From: Bryobacterales bacterium
GTDB taxonomy: Bacteria; Acidobacteriota; Terriglobia; Bryobacterales; Bryobacteraceae
DNA: 64,000 nucleotides
Assembly (NCBI GenBank): GCA_003166865.1
Contig: PMUP01000041.1
Coordinates: 19,503-83,502 of the forward strand
Direction: 5' to 3'
Shown here: piece after piece, positions 45,328-54,530 of the stretch
How positions within the stretch are numbered: the first letter of the stretch is position 1
How the letters are laid out: each line of letters starts with the position of its first letter
Made by a program: the position numbers and the translations under genes
Notes under the pieces: generated by a model
Database searches by the model: none
Told to the model about the DNA's origin: nothing
The model's input: only the letters and a program-made list of their open reading frames with translations

Positions 45328-47061
45328 CTAATGGACGCTAACGGAGTACGGCATTACTTTCAGGAAACCTTGCTTCGAGAGGACTTGCCAGGGCAGCCGG
45401 CCGAACATTCTTTGCAATCTCATCTCAACGCCAGCTGAAGTGTCCATCCGGCTTCGAAAGAGCAAATCAAAAACGCTTCGCTGGCCAGGATAGGGCACCA
45501 GCGTGACTCGCTCGGAGGGCGACATGTGCGCTTGCTGTTTCAGGACTTCGATGGCGCGGTCCAGGCCGCCGAGCTGATCGATCAGCCCGTTCTGCTTGGC
45601 TTGCGCTCCCAGCCACACGCGCCCTTGCGCCAGCGGCTCGATCTGGTCGAAGGGCTTCTTGCGGCCATCCGCCACACGGCTCACGAAAGACCGGTAAAAC
45701 GCGTCGATTTGCGTCGTGAGCTTCTGCCGCTCGTCATCGCTCAGCGGAGCGTATTCGGAATCAATGTCAGCATAGCGGCCTCGGGTGAGGAGTTGCGCAT
45801 TTACGCCGATTTTGTCGTAGAGGCCATGCAGGTTGAAGCGCGCGAAAATCACCCCGATGGACCCGGTGAGCGTGTTCGGATACGCAACGATCGGATCGCC
45901 GGTCACGGCCACATAGTAGCCGCCCGATGCGGCTTCGTCGCTCATCGAGATCACCAGCGGCTTCTTCTTGCTGAGGTTCTTGGCCTCGTGCAGCATCTCA
46001 TCGGAGGCCACGGCATCGCCTCCGGGGGAATCGATGCGTAGAATCACGCCCTGGATAGACGAATCGTTCTCCACTTCCTTCAGCAGTTTGATGAATCCGG
46101 TGGCGGTGAAACTTTCGTCGTCCGCGGTCTCATTGCCCGAGCCCTGCGTGATAGTTCCGTCTCCCACCACCAGCGCGATCCTGCGGCCGGCTCCAGCCGA
46201 GGCGAGCGCGGCCCTGACGTAGGACTTGCTCGAAACCTTCTTCAGCTCGGTCTGCTTCAGGCGGGTCTGCATCTCCGCTACCGCCTGGTCTTCATAGCCC
46301 AGCGCATCGATCAGGCCATCGGCGGCCGCGTCGCGCGCGAGGAACGGGCCATCATCCAACAGCGCGCGCACCGCATCCGGCTGTTTCTTGCGGCCTTGCG
46401 CCACGGTGGCGATCAGATCCCCGTAGTACTGGTCAAGAATGGCGTTCAAAACCTCGCGCGTTTCGGGCGACATGGACGTTTGCGTGAGAATGTCACCGGC
46501 GTCTTTGTATTTGCCCGCATGAATCACGTCGGCTTTGACCCCCAGCTTATCTAGGGTCTGCTTGAAGAACACGGATTCCACTCCCAGTCCTTTGAGATCC
46601 AGCGAGTCCTCCGGAGAAATGAAGATCTTGTCCGTGGCGGCAGCCAGATAATACTCGCGCGCGCTCGGGCTGTGCAGATACGTGATGATCGGCTTGCCGG
46701 ATTTCTCGAACTGAACGATCTCGTCGTGAATCTCCTCCATCTTGCCCCAGCCAATATCCAGCCCGTGCGGTTCAAACAGAATTCCCTTAATGCGTGGATC
46801 GGCCGCGGCCCTGCGGAAGGTGTCCCAGACTTGTTCCACCGACAGCGGCGTCTGGTTTTGGAGAATCGGAATCGGGATGTCCGCGGGTAAGCGCTCCGGC
46901 ACATCGCCTTCCAGATCCAGCACCAGCGTGGATCCGTCGGCGACGCTGACTGGCCGGTTGGCGTAGGAGCCGGCGAAGCGCGCGATCGCGAAAACCAGAA
47001 CCAGCAGCGTGAGGCCGCACAGCAGAATGCCGATTACCAAGCCGATCAGGAAGTTTTTCAT
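45328..47061 (-). CDS. sppA: Signal peptide peptidase SppA, 67-kDa type
   Basis: The 577-residue membrane serine protease degrades cleaved signal peptides in the inner membrane. One N-terminal span (FLIGLVIGILLCGLTLLVLVFAIA) is followed by two tandem S49 domains. The catalytic Lys is in IHAGKYKDAGDIL in the first domain and the nucleophile Ser in SDEAASGGYYVAVTGD in the second, as in E. coli SppA. RIDSPGGDAVASDEM is also conserved. Length is normal. It stands alone in its orientation after the sulfotransferase gene. Confidence 0.95.
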   Translation of the reverse strand: MKNFLIGLVIGILLCGLTLLVLVFAIARFAGSYANRPVSVADGSTLVLDLEGDVPERLPADIPIPILQNQTPLSVEQVWDTFRRAAADPRIKGILFEPHGLDIGWGKMEEIHDEIVQFEKSGKPIITYLHSPSAREYYLAAATDKIFISPEDSLDLKGLGVESVFFKQTLDKLGVKADVIHAGKYKDAGDILTQTSMSPETREVLNAILDQYYGDLIATVAQGRKKQPDAVRALLDDGPFLARDAAADGLIDALGYEDQAVAEMQTRLKQTELKKVSSKSYVRAALASAGAGRRIALVVGDGTITQGSGNETADDESFTATGFIKLLKEVENDSSIQGVILRIDSPGGDAVASDEMLHEAKNLSKKKPLVISMSDEAASGGYYVAVTGDPIVAYPNTLTGSIGVIFARFNLHGLYDKIGVNAQLLTRGRYADIDSEYAPLSDDERQKLTTQIDAFYRSFVSRVADGRKKPFDQIEPLAQGRVWLGAQAKQNGLIDQLGGLDRAIEVLKQQAHMSPSERVTLVPYPGQRSVFDLLFRSRMDTSAGVEMRLQRMFGRLPWQVLSKQGFLKVMPYSVSVH

Positions 47062-47199
47062 AGATTCTCCTCGTAATGAGACGCTCGAGAGGGGCTGAAG
47101 TTGTCGCCTCCGAGCGCATTACACCACGAGCAACTCATTCTACACTGACGGCTACACCGCCCGGCGCTCCAAGCGATCAGCGTGGGATTCGCACTCCTT

Positions 47200-48105
47200 T
47201 TAGGAATATCCGCGGCGTTGCCATCTCTTAACGAGGGGACGCAGGAGGCTGCGCAGCGAGAACAGCGAACGCTCAGCCGTGGTGGCGCCCCAACGCATCC
47301 AGCCTCGATCCTGTTGCTGCGATTTCGCTCTTGCCTGGATGGCCGCGTTTCCCCACGCCGGAATCGATCGCCCCAGAAAGGATTCCACCGCGGCGACGTC
47401 CTCGCGAAATAACTCCGAAAGGTACCGAATGTCATCCCCGGATAGCGTCGGAACGCCGAATGTGGCGCCGGGATTCCTGTGCACGGGTCGAAGCGCGGGG
47501 AACGGACCAATCCCCAGAAAGCTCGATATGCGCTGTAACGTTGCCGCCTGACCGCCGAAGAATTCCTCGGAGATTTCACAATGAATCTGTCGCCGGGGAA
47601 AATGATCTAGCAAATATGCGAGTTGCCGGCCGTAGAAGCCCCGCTCGACGTAGCTGAAACGACGCAGCAATCCCTCCACCTCCGCCTCGGATTGCACCCG
47701 ACTGCGGCCTTCGCGAATAGCGTCGCTGAAGAGCATCGTGTCGCGTCCGCGGGCAGATGCCATGCGCCATTGCGACAAGGCCCGCTCCACTGGGTTGCGC
47801 AGCAGCAGGATCAGCTTGATATCGGGATTGTACTGGTGTACACGCCGTATCGCCGGCCGCCAATACAAGGTGACAGGTGTGGCTTCTCCCCGCAGTCTAT
47901 TGTCGGACGCGGGAAAATAGGCATGCAGCTTGTTATAATCGGGGGCCTCCCAGGGGTGGCTTTCGTCATCAAAGAAATGAGTTTCCTTGCGGCGCGCCAT
48001 CTGGATTTGCGGGTGCTTCCTAAAAATGGCGTCGAGGGTGCAGGTGCCACCCTTCTGCGTGCCTGCGATCAAAAAATCGAGTTTGCGCGACGGGGAACCT
48101 TGCAT
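47200..48105 (-). CDS. Sulfotransferase (PAPS-dependent)
   Basis: The 301-residue protein has the 5'-phosphosulfate loop in FLIAGTQKGGTCTLDAIFRKHP and the 3'-phosphate-binding segment in LLLRNPVERALSQWRMA. It resembles heparan-type and bacterial cell-surface sulfotransferases, which move sulfate from PAPS to sugars or lipids. The acceptor is unknown. It has no signal peptide. It lies between sppA and acs in its own orientation, 139 bases upstream of sppA. Confidence 0.92.
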   Translation of the reverse strand: MQGSPSRKLDFLIAGTQKGGTCTLDAIFRKHPQIQMARRKETHFFDDESHPWEAPDYNKLHAYFPASDNRLRGEATPVTLYWRPAIRRVHQYNPDIKLILLLRNPVERALSQWRMASARGRDTMLFSDAIREGRSRVQSEAEVEGLLRRFSYVERGFYGRQLAYLLDHFPRRQIHCEISEEFFGGQAATLQRISSFLGIGPFPALRPVHRNPGATFGVPTLSGDDIRYLSELFREDVAAVESFLGRSIPAWGNAAIQARAKSQQQDRGWMRWGATTAERSLFSLRSLLRPLVKRWQRRGYS

Positions 48106-48150
48106 CTCCGTATCGCGCTAGGTTAGCACAACGATATGCTATGGAGAGCC

Positions 48151-50100
48151 ATGTCATCGAACGCCATCGACTCCGTTCTCACCGAACATCGCGTCTTCGA
48201 ACCGCCCGACGAGTTCCGCGCCGGGGCCCAAATCAAGAGCCGGGCCGAGTATGACCGCCTATACAAAGAAGCGCAGGAAGACCCGGAAAGTTTCTGGGCC
48301 AAGATCGCGCGGGAACTGCACTGGTTCAAGCCTTGGGACCGCGTGCTGGAATGGAAGCTGCCCTTTGCCAAGTGGTTCATCGGCGGCGAACTGAACATTT
48401 CCTATAACTGTCTGGACCGCCACGTCGCCACCTGGCGCAAGAACAAAGCCGCGATCCTATGGGAAGGCGAGCCGGGCGATTCGCGAACGCTCACCTATCA
48501 GCAATTGCTGCGCGAGGTTTCCAAGTGCGCGAACGTACTGAAGTCGCTGGGCGTCGCGAAAGGCGATCGCGTCGCGATCTACATGGGCATGGTTCCAGAG
48601 TTGCCCATCGCAATGCTGGCGTGCGCGCGGATCGGGGCGGCGCATACCGTGGTGTTCGGCGGATTCTCCGCCCAGGCACTGATCGATCGCATCAACGATT
48701 GCGGAGCATCGGCCGTGATCACGCAGGACGGAGCATTCCGGAGAGGCGCTGAAGTGAAGCTGAAGGAAGCCGTGGACCAGGCCCTGCCGCAGTGCTCCAC
48801 CGTGAAAAGCGTGTTGGTTTACCGGCGGACCGGAGGCAATGTCACCATGCAGCCGGGGCGCGACCACTGGTGGCACGAATTGATGGAGACGGCCTCCGAC
48901 GAGTGCCCGGCCGAATCCTTGGACGCGGAGCATCCTCTTTATCTGCTCTACACCTCCGGCACCACCGGAAAGCCCAAAGGCATTCTGCACACCACCGGCG
49001 GCTACTCGGTTGGCTCCTATATCACGGCCAAATGGATCTTCGATCTGCGCGATGAAGACACGTTCTGGTGTTCCGCCGATATCGGCTGGGTGACCGGCCA
49101 CACCTACGTCGTCTACGGCATGCTGCAGAACGCTGCGAGCGTGGTGATCTATGAAGGCGGCCCCACCTGGCCCGAGCCCGATCGATTCTGGCGAATCATC
49201 GACAAATACAAGGTCAGCATCTTCTACACCGCGCCTACTTCCATTCGCGCGTTCATGCGCTTGGGCGAGCAATGGCCTCGCAAGCACAGCCTCAGCTCGC
49301 TACGGCTGCTCGGAAGCGTTGGAGAGCCCATCAATCCGGAAGCCTGGATGTGGTATCGCGAAGTGATCGGCCACGGCCGCTGCCCAATCGTCGACACCTG
49401 GTGGCAAACCGAGACCGGCGCCGCGATGATCTCTCCGCTTCCGGGCGCCATCGCGACCAAGCCCGGTTCCGCGACTCTGCCTTTGCCGGGCGTCATCGCC
49501 GATGTGGTCACTCGCGAAGGCGTGACTGTGCCCCCAGGCGCCGGTGGATTTCTTGTAATCAAACAGCCGTGGCCATCCATGTTGCGGACTATTTATGGCG
49601 ATCCCGAGCGCTACAAGGAGCAATACTGGTCGCAGATCCCCGGCATGTACTTCGCCGGCGACGGCGCCCGCATCGATTCCGACGGCTATTTCTGGCTGAT
49701 GGGCCGCGTGGACGATGTTCTGAATGTGGCCGGGCACCGGCTGAGCACCATGGAGATCGAGTCGGCGCTGGTCGCGAATCCGATGGTGGCCGAAGCCGCG
49801 GTGGTGGGGCGTCCCGACGACGTGAAGGGCCAGGCGGTGTCCGCATTCGTCACGCTGAAGGCCGGACAAGCGCCTAGCGACGAAAACAAGAATCTATTGC
49901 GCCAGTGGGTGGCGAAAGAAATCGGCCCGATCGCCAAGCCCGACGATATTCGTTTCACGGATTCGCTTCCCAAGACGCGCAGCGGGAAAATCATGCGCCG
50001 CCTGCTTCGCGAGCTTGCAACCAACGGCGAGGTGAAGGGCGACACGACGACGCTGGAAGATTTCTCCGTGCTAGCCAAGCTGGCAACCGACGACGAATGA
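48151..50100 (+). CDS. acs: Acetyl-CoA synthetase
   Basis: The 649-residue enzyme activates acetate to acetyl-CoA through acetyl-AMP. The motifs include [14 protein letters not shown] (AMP-binding loop), [18 protein letters not shown] and the catalytic/acetylated Lys in [20 protein letters not shown] chose ATG at 48151, which gives the normal start; an in-frame ATG at 48136 adds five residues. The end is 59 bases from the convergent symporter gene, itself a member of the family that contains acetate permease. Confidence 0.96.
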   Translation: MSSNAIDSVLTEHRVFEPPDEFRAGAQIKSRAEYDRLYKEAQEDPESFWAKIARELHWFKPWDRVLEWKLPFAKWFIGGELNISYNCLDRHVATWRKNKAAILWEGEPGDSRTLTYQQLLREVSKCANVLKSLGVAKGDRVAIYMGMVPELPIAMLACARIGAAHTVVFGGFSAQALIDRINDCGASAVITQDGAFRRGAEVKLKEAVDQALPQCSTVKSVLVYRRTGGNVTMQPGRDHWWHELMETASDECPAESLDAEHPLYLLYTSGTTGKPKGILHTTGGYSVGSYITAKWIFDLRDEDTFWCSADIGWVTGHTYVVYGMLQNAASVVIYEGGPTWPEPDRFWRIIDKYKVSIFYTAPTSIRAFMRLGEQWPRKHSLSSLRLLGSVGEPINPEAWMWYREVIGHGRCPIVDTWWQTETGAAMISPLPGAIATKPGSATLPLPGVIADVVTREGVTVPPGAGGFLVIKQPWPSMLRTIYGDPERYKEQYWSQIPGMYFAGDGARIDSDGYFWLMGRVDDVLNVAGHRLSTMEIESALVANPMVAEAAVVGRPDDVKGQAVSAFVTLKAGQAPSDENKNLLRQWVAKEIGPIAKPDDIRFTDSLPKTRSGKIMRRLLRELATNGEVKGDTTTLEDFSVLAKLATDDE

Positions 50101-50131
50101 GGTGGCGCACCGAGGATAGGAGTGCGTGCGC

Positions 50132-50194
50132 CACGGTCAAGCAGTGCGGGCGACACGGTCAAGGAGTGCGAGCGACACGGTCAAAGATGCGCGA
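50132..50194. repeat. Short tandem repeat at the end of the symporter gene
   Basis: A unit starting CACGGTCAAGCAGTGCG is repeated: 50132-50153, 50154-50175 (22 bases each, two mismatches), then a shortened copy at 50176-50194 and a fragment. The stop codon of the symporter gene (50159-50161) lies inside the second copy, so its last codons come from the repeat. Confidence 0.8.
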
Positions 50195-51832
50195 CACGGC
50201 CAGTCCCACCAAAACCACCACCACGCAGCCGATCACGTTGTACCACAGGAATGAAATCCTGGTGAACAGGTTGGCGGCGAAAATGGCGGCTTCGCCGGCC
50301 AGCACGCCGAAGAACGCGCCGTTCGCGCCGACGCCGCGAAAGAAGAACGCTAGCACGAAGACGCCCAGCAGCCCGCCATAGAACAGCGATCCGATCACGT
50401 TCACGGCCTGGATCAACGCTCCAAAGTTCCTGCCATACTGCGCGAAGCCCATCGCAAAGCAGCCCCAAAAGACGGTGGCGAAACGGGAGGCGATGAGATA
50501 GTGCCGATCGGAAGCTTCGCGCTTGACGTGGCGACGGTAGATGTCGATCACCGTGACCGTGGCGAGCGAATTGATTTCACCGGAAGCGGAGGACATAGCC
50601 GCCGAGAAGATCACGGCGACAATCAGGCCGACCACTCCAGCGGGAAGATAGCGCGTCACAAACGACAGGAAGATGTAGTTGGTGTCGTCGAACTCTTTTC
50701 CGACCAAGTGCTCGCCCGCGGTGTGGGCTTCGTTGAGCTCTTGCTGCGCGGCGCGGTAGTGTTCGATGCTGGCTTGGCGGCGCGAGCGGTCTCCGGCGTG
50801 GTTGGCTTGGACGTATTCATCGGCCGCCTGCTTGCGATCGGCGTAGGCCAGCTGGTAGCGGCGCTCCACTGCCGGGAAGCGCGCGTCATGCTGAACGTTT
50901 TTCAGCTCCACGGGCTGAAACAATAGCGGCGGCCTTTCATAGATAAAGAAAACGTACACCATCGCGCCGATGAACAGAATGAAAAACTGCATCGGAATTT
51001 TAGCCACGGCGTTGAATAGCAGGCTGAGGCGGCTGGCAGCGATGGATTTTCCGGTCAGGTACCGCTGCACCTGCGACTGGTCACACCCAAAATAGGCCAG
51101 CGCCAGGAACATGCCGCCGATCAGGCCGCTCCAAATGTTGTAGCGATCGTCCCAGTCGAAGTTGAAGGTGACCGGGTTCAGCTTGCCGGCGGCTCCGGCG
51201 AGCGACACGGCGTCCGAGAAGGAGACACTGCTCGGAAGAAGATGGATCGCGAGCACCAGGGCCAGCACCAGCCCGCAGAGAATGAGCGACATTTGTTGAA
51301 CGTCGGCCCAAGTGACGGCTTTGATGCCGCCGAACGATATGTAGGTCATGACCAGGACGCCCATCACAATGGTGGTCGCGCGATCGGGCCAGCCCAGGAT
51401 AATGGAGAGCACGACGGCCGGCGCGTACAATGACAGGCCGGCGGCGAGACCGCGCTGAATCAAGAAAATCAAGCTCACCAGCGAGCGCGTCTTCGCGTCG
51501 AAGCGCTGCTCCAGATACTCGTAGGCGGTGTAGACGTTGGCGCGATGAAAAATCGGGACGGCGGTGGCGCATAGAATCACCATCGCGATCGGAAGCCCGA
51601 AATAAAACTGCACGAAGCGCATTCCGTCGGTGTAGCTTTGACCCGTGGTTGAGATGAAGGTGATGGCGCTGGCCTGGGTCGCCATAATCGAGAGCCCCAT
51701 CGCGTACCAGGGCATGGATTTGCCGGCCAGCAAGTACTTGTTCATGGTGCTGCTGCCACGTCCGCGATAGAGGCCATAGCTGACGATGAACACCAGCCAG
51801 CAAAACATCACCACCCAATCCAGTGGCCTCAT
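50159..51832 (-). CDS. Sodium:solute symporter (SSS family)
   Basis: The 557-residue protein has about 13-14 membrane spans of the SSS/LeuT-type fold. Signs are YLLAGKSMPWYAMGLSIMATQASAITFISTTGQSYTDGMRF, ITWADVQQ-like AVTWADVQQMSLI, GCDQSQVQRYLTGKS and VTRYLPAGVVGLIVAVIFSAAMSSASGEINSLATV, all typical of sodium symporters for sugars, acids or vitamins. A soluble insert of about 80 residues, rich in Gln, Ala and Arg (AVERRYQLAYADRKQAADEY), lies between spans. The ATG at 51832 overlaps the stop of the small membrane protein. The substrate is open. Confidence 0.92.
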   Translation of the reverse strand: MRPLDWVVMFCWLVFIVSYGLYRGRGSSTMNKYLLAGKSMPWYAMGLSIMATQASAITFISTTGQSYTDGMRFVQFYFGLPIAMVILCATAVPIFHRANVYTAYEYLEQRFDAKTRSLVSLIFLIQRGLAAGLSLYAPAVVLSIILGWPDRATTIVMGVLVMTYISFGGIKAVTWADVQQMSLILCGLVLALVLAIHLLPSSVSFSDAVSLAGAAGKLNPVTFNFDWDDRYNIWSGLIGGMFLALAYFGCDQSQVQRYLTGKSIAASRLSLLFNAVAKIPMQFFILFIGAMVYVFFIYERPPLLFQPVELKNVQHDARFPAVERRYQLAYADRKQAADEYVQANHAGDRSRRQASIEHYRAAQQELNEAHTAGEHLVGKEFDDTNYIFLSFVTRYLPAGVVGLIVAVIFSAAMSSASGEINSLATVTVIDIYRRHVKREASDRHYLIASRFATVFWGCFAMGFAQYGRNFGALIQAVNVIGSLFYGGLLGVFVLAFFFRGVGANGAFFGVLAGEAAIFAANLFTRISFLWYNVIGCVVVVLVGLAVSRIFDRVARTP

Positions 51833-51999
51833 GGACGAACGGCTCGGCCAAAAATATACATCGCGAGAATGAGGAATGCGAGATAGCAAATGACCAGGAT
51901 GTAGATGCGGCGCCAGGACCCGAGGATGGGCGGCGGTTCGTCTTCCATGACGCGTGCGTGATCGGGGACATGGGGTTTGTGGCCGGGCGCGCCGCTCAC
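51829..51999 (-). CDS. Small single-span membrane protein between PIG-L and SSS genes
   Basis: GTG at 51999 overlaps the PIG-L stop (GTGA), and the frame ends in a TGA overlapping the symporter ATG at 51832 (ATGA), giving 56 residues. The N-terminal part is soluble with PHVPDHARVMEDEPPPILGSW; the rest is one membrane span (RIYILVICYLAFLILAMYIFG) with a short basic tail. An ATG at 51948 would give a 39-residue form. Resemblance to short proteins near SSS symporters suggests a small accessory subunit, but that is memory, not a search. Tight overlaps on both sides argue for real translation. Confidence 0.72.
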   Translation of the reverse strand: MSGAPGHKPHVPDHARVMEDEPPPILGSWRRIYILVICYLAFLILAMYIFGRAVRP

Positions 52000-54515
52000 A
52001 AGGTCTTCCCGGCGCTCAACAAATTCGCAAAGATTCGGAATGCGCCTGGAACGCCCGCCGGCAATTCGCGGAACCAGGAGAGCGCGGTGAACACGTAGGC
52101 GCCCTTGCCGTAACGCGTGTACAGCGTGCTGCCGGTTTGCGGTTTTTGCCCGGGGTCATGCGTCTCAAACAGCGGCTGGTAATGATCGTCCCATTTCGAG
52201 GCGAAGTAGAGGCCTCGCTCCTGAATCCATCCGTCGAAATCGCGCGCCGTAATCTCGTTCGGTTGGTGCAGCAGCGGGCTCGCGGGATTTGGAAACTGAA
52301 CGGGAGCTTCTTCCACGGTCACGCGTTCCGAGCCGGTGGTCAGCGGATATGGGCCAACATTCGCAAGCAGCGTCGTTCCGCCGAAAGGATTTTGGCCGTC
52401 AGCCACGTTGTACTGCACCACCACCGTGCCGCCGTTCTTGACGTAATCCATCAGCCGGTTTTGATTGGCGCGCAGATCCGGCCGGACATTGTACGCCCGG
52501 ACGCCGGTCACGATGGCGTCGAAACGGCCGAGATTGCCGCCAGCGAGCTCGTCCGCGCCCAGCAATATCACGTCCGCACCCAGTTGCTGCAGTGCTTGCG
52601 GCACTTCATCGCCCGCGCCCACCACGTAGCCAATGGTTTTCGGCAGCAGGCGGACATCGGCGCGCACCAGCTTGGCGGTGGCCGGAGGAAACAAAACCTG
52701 GGTAGGGATATGCGGGTAGTTGATGGTTTCGATCTCGGTGGAGACGGTTTGATCGCCCACCTGCGCGCTGGCTTGGAGAACGCCCTGCGCGTCACCAGCA
52801 GGCGGGGTGAGCTGAAACGAAAGCGCGCTTTGCTCACCGGCATCGACCAGCTGAAAATGTTCCGAATTCGCCGAGATTCGCCAGCCGGCGGGTATTTGTA
52901 TGCGAACCTGTCCTTCTGCTTTTGCGATGTTCGCCTTCACTTGCAACTCGGCCGTTCTCGCCGCTCCTTGTGGAAACAACATCGCCGCTTCGGACCATTG
53001 CAGCGCAATCGGAGGCTCAACTACTACCGGGCGAATCAGCTCGCCCTGCGCGCGCTCGATGTAGCGGTACTGGACGGGGCGAACCACTTCGACGTCCTCG
53101 GATTCGATCCGCAAGTGAAAATGCGCATTGAACAGCGGCGGATTCTCCGGGAGGCCCACTTCGAGCTGGTTCGGGACCGTGTACGTGTCGCCCTGCTTGG
53201 GCTCCACCAGCCAGTAGGGTTGCGACAACGGCTGATGCTCTCCTACCGTGGCTGTCAGCGTGAAGACCTGGGGCTCGTTGAACGGAAGCACCTCGCCGAA
53301 TTTGGCCTTGGTCGCAGCGGGTGCCGTGGCGGGCGCGATGCCTTCGATATCGATGGACTTCACCTGCACCGCCAGGTGATCGCGACTGAGGGCCGTCGCA
53401 TCGAATTTGAGTCCGCCGCCGGGCGTCACGGCGTACTTGTCCGCCGTCGCATCCAGCCACAAGCCGGAACAGAGCGCGATGGTGTCGCTCAGCTCTTTCG
53501 GCTTTCCATCCGGCAGCGGCTGGCGCAAGGACGCCATGGCTTTTTGCGCTTTGAGCAGCAGCGGCACCACTCGGTCTGGGTTCTCTGGATCGAAACTCCG
53601 GGCGGCCTCAGCCAAAACATTTCCGACCGCCGTTCCGCCGGGGACGCGATTCCAGGAGATGTCGATGCCGTCGAAAATGTCGTGCGTGGCAACGGGGCCG
53701 GCCTGCGTGACCAGGGAATCCTTGGCGGATCCTTTGCGCTCCGCCGCGCCCATCCCCTGGCTGCGGTGCAGGCTGCGGGACATGCCGGCAATTTCTGCAT
53801 AGGAATGGCCCAGGATGGGATCATAATCGCCGGGGTCGACGACGATGCGGTTGGGCATCTTCTCGACTTCTTCACGCTGCTCCTTGGTAAACGCGCCGGG
53901 ATTCCACATCAGACGCTTGGTCTGCCAGGGCTGGACCCATTGCAACTGCTCCGGGAATCTCTTGGGATCGGCGGCGACGGTGAACGCTTCCTTGCCGAGA
54001 ATAGCGGAAACCTGGTGCTGGCCATGACCGTCACGCGGTGTGCCGCTGAACCGAACGATGATGACGTCGGGGCGGAAGCGGCGGATTACCCAAACCACGT
54101 CGCTCAGGATCTTCTCGCGGCCCCACTTCTCCAAGGTTTCCTCAGGAGTTTTGGTGAAGCCGAAGTCGATGGCGCGCGTGAAAAATTGCTCGGCGCCGTC
54201 GATGCGCCGCGCAGCCAGCAGCTCCTCGGTGCGGATGATGCCCAAAGCATCGCCTTGCTCGGCTCCAATTAGATTTTGTCCGCCTTCGCCGCGAGTGAGC
54301 GATAGATAGCCGGTCCGGACTTTGCGCCCGCGCGCCAAATAGGCGAGCAGCGCGGTGTTCTCATCGTCCGGATGCGCCGCGATCATCAGAACGCTCCCGA
54401 CCACGTTCAGGCGGTCGAGCGCGAGGCGGGCTTCGGCCGATCCCGATAGCTCGCGCTGCGCAAAGGCCGGGGTGAGACACGCACCAATGAGAACGGCTAG
54501 GATAGACGTGCGCAC
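51996..54515 (-). CDS. Large secreted PIG-L family (LmbE-like) deacetylase
   Basis: The protein is about 839 residues. It begins with a signal peptide (VRTSILAVLIGACLTPAFAQ). The PIG-L deacetylase domain follows, with the zinc motif MIAAHPDDENTALLAYLARG, GEGGQN and GHGQHQVSA. A long C-terminal part has beta-sandwich repeats (EGQVRIQIPAGWRISANSEHFQLV) and a final domain with VILLGADELAGGNLGRFDAIVTGVRAYNVRPDL ... GGTVVVQYNV, glutamine-amidotransferase-like. PIG-L enzymes remove acetyl groups from N-acetylglucosamine conjugates. Such large secreted forms are common in Acidobacteriota and Bacteroidota. GTG at 54515 or TTG at 54524 starts it; neither has a strong ribosome site. It is first in an operon with the small membrane protein and the SSS symporter. 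Confidence 0.88.
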   Translation of the reverse strand: MRTSILAVLIGACLTPAFAQRELSGSAEARLALDRLNVVGSVLMIAAHPDDENTALLAYLARGRKVRTGYLSLTRGEGGQNLIGAEQGDALGIIRTEELLAARRIDGAEQFFTRAIDFGFTKTPEETLEKWGREKILSDVVWVIRRFRPDVIIVRFSGTPRDGHGQHQVSAILGKEAFTVAADPKRFPEQLQWVQPWQTKRLMWNPGAFTKEQREEVEKMPNRIVVDPGDYDPILGHSYAEIAGMSRSLHRSQGMGAAERKGSAKDSLVTQAGPVATHDIFDGIDISWNRVPGGTAVGNVLAEAARSFDPENPDRVVPLLLKAQKAMASLRQPLPDGKPKELSDTIALCSGLWLDATADKYAVTPGGGLKFDATALSRDHLAVQVKSIDIEGIAPATAPAATKAKFGEVLPFNEPQVFTLTATVGEHQPLSQPYWLVEPKQGDTYTVPNQLEVGLPENPPLFNAHFHLRIESEDVEVVRPVQYRYIERAQGELIRPVVVEPPIALQWSEAAMLFPQGAARTAELQVKANIAKAEGQVRIQIPAGWRISANSEHFQLVDAGEQSALSFQLTPPAGDAQGVLQASAQVGDQTVSTEIETINYPHIPTQVLFPPATAKLVRADVRLLPKTIGYVVGAGDEVPQALQQLGADVILLGADELAGGNLGRFDAIVTGVRAYNVRPDLRANQNRLMDYVKNGGTVVVQYNVADGQNPFGGTTLLANVGPYPLTTGSERVTVEEAPVQFPNPASPLLHQPNEITARDFDGWIQERGLYFASKWDDHYQPLFETHDPGQKPQTGSTLYTRYGKGAYVFTALSWFRELPAGVPGAFRIFANLLSAGKTL

Positions 54516-54530
54516 AAGGTCCAAACGATT

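Noticed and set aside
50132-50194. Possible CRISPR array
   Set aside because: Units are directly adjacent and imperfect with no spacers; a simple tandem repeat.
51954-54272. A 772-residue open frame on the + strand opposite the PIG-L gene
   Set aside because: Rich in Arg, His, Gln and Gly with no domain; it mirrors the codons of the PIG-L gene, which has clear motifs and a signal peptide.
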